Source: Acidimicrobiia bacterium (GTDB lineage Bacteria; Actinomycetota; Acidimicrobiia; Acidimicrobiales; CATQHL01). Taken from it: a stretch of DNA of 7,026 nucleotides. Of the stretch, positions 6,147 to 7,026 are shown piece by piece (the stretch's first letter is position 1; the number at the start of each line of letters is the position of its first letter). The translations under genes were made by a program, and so were the position numbers. The notes under the pieces are model-generated. The model was not told the DNA's origin, ran no database searches, and was given only the letters and a program-made list of their open reading frames with translations. The stretch lies in NCBI GenBank assembly GCA_021296435.1, contig JAGWAK010000078.1, positions 1-7,026 on the forward strand, written 5' to 3'.

Positions 6147-7026
6147 GTGGCCGACTCCCCCTACCCGGAGCTGAAGAAGACCCACACGATGGCCCGGACG
6201 GGCCGGCCGTGGAGCGACCTCAAACCCGCACCGTCGGGCCCGGTGTGGAACGTCATATTCGGCCTGGGGGCCTACTGGATGCTGGCTGGGGCGATCGAGT
6301 TGGGTCTCTTCGACGCTCTCTGGGACCACGGACCCCTGGGGCCCGAGGAGCTGGCGGAGTACCTGGGATCATCGGCGCCGCACACCGAGGCTCTGGCGGA
6401 CGCGCTGGTTGTCCTCGGGTTGCTGGACCGCCACGAGGGGCGCTTCGACCTGAACGACTGCTCGAGGCGCTACCTCTGCGCGGACAGCCCGGCGCCGATG
6501 GCCGATCTCGTGTCGGTCGCTCCCGGCCCCCAGCGGAACTGGACCGATCTGGCCGCGACGATCCGCCGTGGCGAACCCGCCCACCCCGTGGACGACGACG
6601 TGGCCGGATTCTGGGTGCCGCTGGTGGAGGGCACCTTCGGCACGGTGCTGCGGGCCGCCACGCGGGCCGACGCCTGGATCTCCTACAGCCACCTGCAAGC
6701 CCCTCGGGTGGCCGACCTGGGCGCCGGAGGCGCCCCCTGGAGCATCGCCGTGCTGAGCGCCTGTCCCGGAGCCACCGCCGTGGTGAACGACCTGCCCGAG
6801 GTTCTCGAGGTGGCCCGGGCGCGGATCGCCGAAGCCGGATTGAGCGAGCGCTGCGAGCTGCGTCCCGGCGACTACCACATGGTTGGGTTGGAGGACGAGG
6901 CGTTCGACCTGGTGGCGCTCGGGCACATTTGCCGCACCGAGGGTGCCGACGGCACGAGGGCCCTGCTGGGGCGGGCAGCAGTCGCCCTGCGCCCCGGTGG
7001 GCGAGTGCTGGTGTCGGACTACTTCC
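6147..7026 (+). CDS. SAM-dependent O-methyltransferase, Methyltransf_2-like with N-terminal dimerisation domain (3' partial)
   Basis: A SAM-dependent small-molecule methyltransferase, cut by the window edge after 293 codons; about 40 residues are probably missing. An N-terminal winged-helix dimerisation domain (about 33-115) contains GAYWMLAGAIELGLFDAL, GPEELAEYLG and ALADALVVLGLLDRHEGRF. The catalytic Rossmann domain has motif I DLGAGGAPWS (190-199; Ala196 replaces the third glycine of DxGxGxG), the acidic motif VVNDLPEVLEVA (212-223), GHICRTEGADG and LRPGGRVLVSDYF. The DLPEV and LRPGGR motifs are typical of bacterial O-methyltransferases that modify phenolic or polyketide-like compounds; the acceptor is unknown. 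I chose GTG 6147, seven bases after the oxidoreductase stop, because all 14 codons between it and ATG 6189 end in G or C, like the gene body. ATG 6189, preceded by purine-rich GAAGAAGA, is the alternative. The short gap suggests it belongs to the same operon. Confidence 0.88.
   Translation, partial: MADSPYPELKKTHTMARTGRPWSDLKPAPSGPVWNVIFGLGAYWMLAGAIELGLFDALWDHGPLGPEELAEYLGSSAPHTEALADALVVLGLLDRHEGRFDLNDCSRRYLCADSPAPMADLVSVAPGPQRNWTDLAATIRRGEPAHPVDDDVAGFWVPLVEGTFGTVLRAATRADAWISYSHLQAPRVADLGAGGAPWSIAVLSACPGATAVVNDLPEVLEVARARIAEAGLSERCELRPGDYHMVGLEDEAFDLVALGHICRTEGADGTRALLGRAAVALRPGGRVLVSDYF

Noticed and set aside
1..7026. tRNA or rRNA genes, CRISPR arrays, insertion-sequence ends, att sites or defence genes
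   Set aside because: Reading both strands by eye gave no cloverleaf, no regularly spaced repeats except the in-frame coil, and no transposase, integrase or nuclease motifs.

Overview
The window is GC-rich DNA, with strong G/C bias at codon third positions and several GTG starts. This fits a high-GC bacterium, most likely an actinobacterium. An uncultured Acidimicrobiia-type lineage is a guess, since nothing in the window fixes the taxonomy. All genes read on the + strand.

Layout. (1) Bases 3-1250: the 3' part of a gene for a BMP-family (PF02608-type) ABC substrate-binding protein. Its visible N-terminal part is an 85-codon Ala/Glu/Gln-rich coiled coil built on a 14-residue repeat; the true start lies upstream. 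(2) Bases 1251-1458: a 208-bp non-coding gap. It holds a perfect 12-bp inverted repeat (terminator or processing hairpin) and a small palindromic element resembling the dispersed 'GTCATTCC...GGAATCC' repeats of many bacterial genomes. (3) Bases 1459-3042: a double-domain ABC ATPase of the NupO/YufO/RfuB type. (4) Bases 3039-4166 and 4170-5108: two permeases of the NupP/YufP and NupQ/YufQ type. (5) Bases 5105-6139: a medium-chain (MDR) zinc-type or quinone oxidoreductase that has lost most of its structural-zinc cysteines. (6) Base 6147 to the window end: a SAM-dependent O-methyltransferase (Methyltransf_2-like), cut by the window edge.

How it works together. Genes 1 and 3-4 make a complete BMP-type importer: binding protein, one fused ATPase and two different permeases. 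Relatives import nucleosides (Bacillus BmpA/NupOPQ, Treponema PnrA) or riboflavin (spirochete RfuABCD). The ATPase, permeases, oxidoreductase and probably the methyltransferase are joined by 4-base overlaps or gaps of 3-7 bases, so they look like one translationally coupled operon. The hairpin after the binding-protein gene would allow that component to be made in excess. No nucleoside phosphorylase, deaminase or kinase is visible. The linked reductase and methyltransferase instead suggest a pathway that modifies the imported compound, which cannot be identified from this window.

The most unusual points are the long repeated Ala-rich stalk on the binding protein, the pairing of the importer with a reductase and a methyltransferase, the eroded zinc site of the reductase, and the palindromic element in the gap. 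No complete new system (defence, CRISPR or mobile element) was found.
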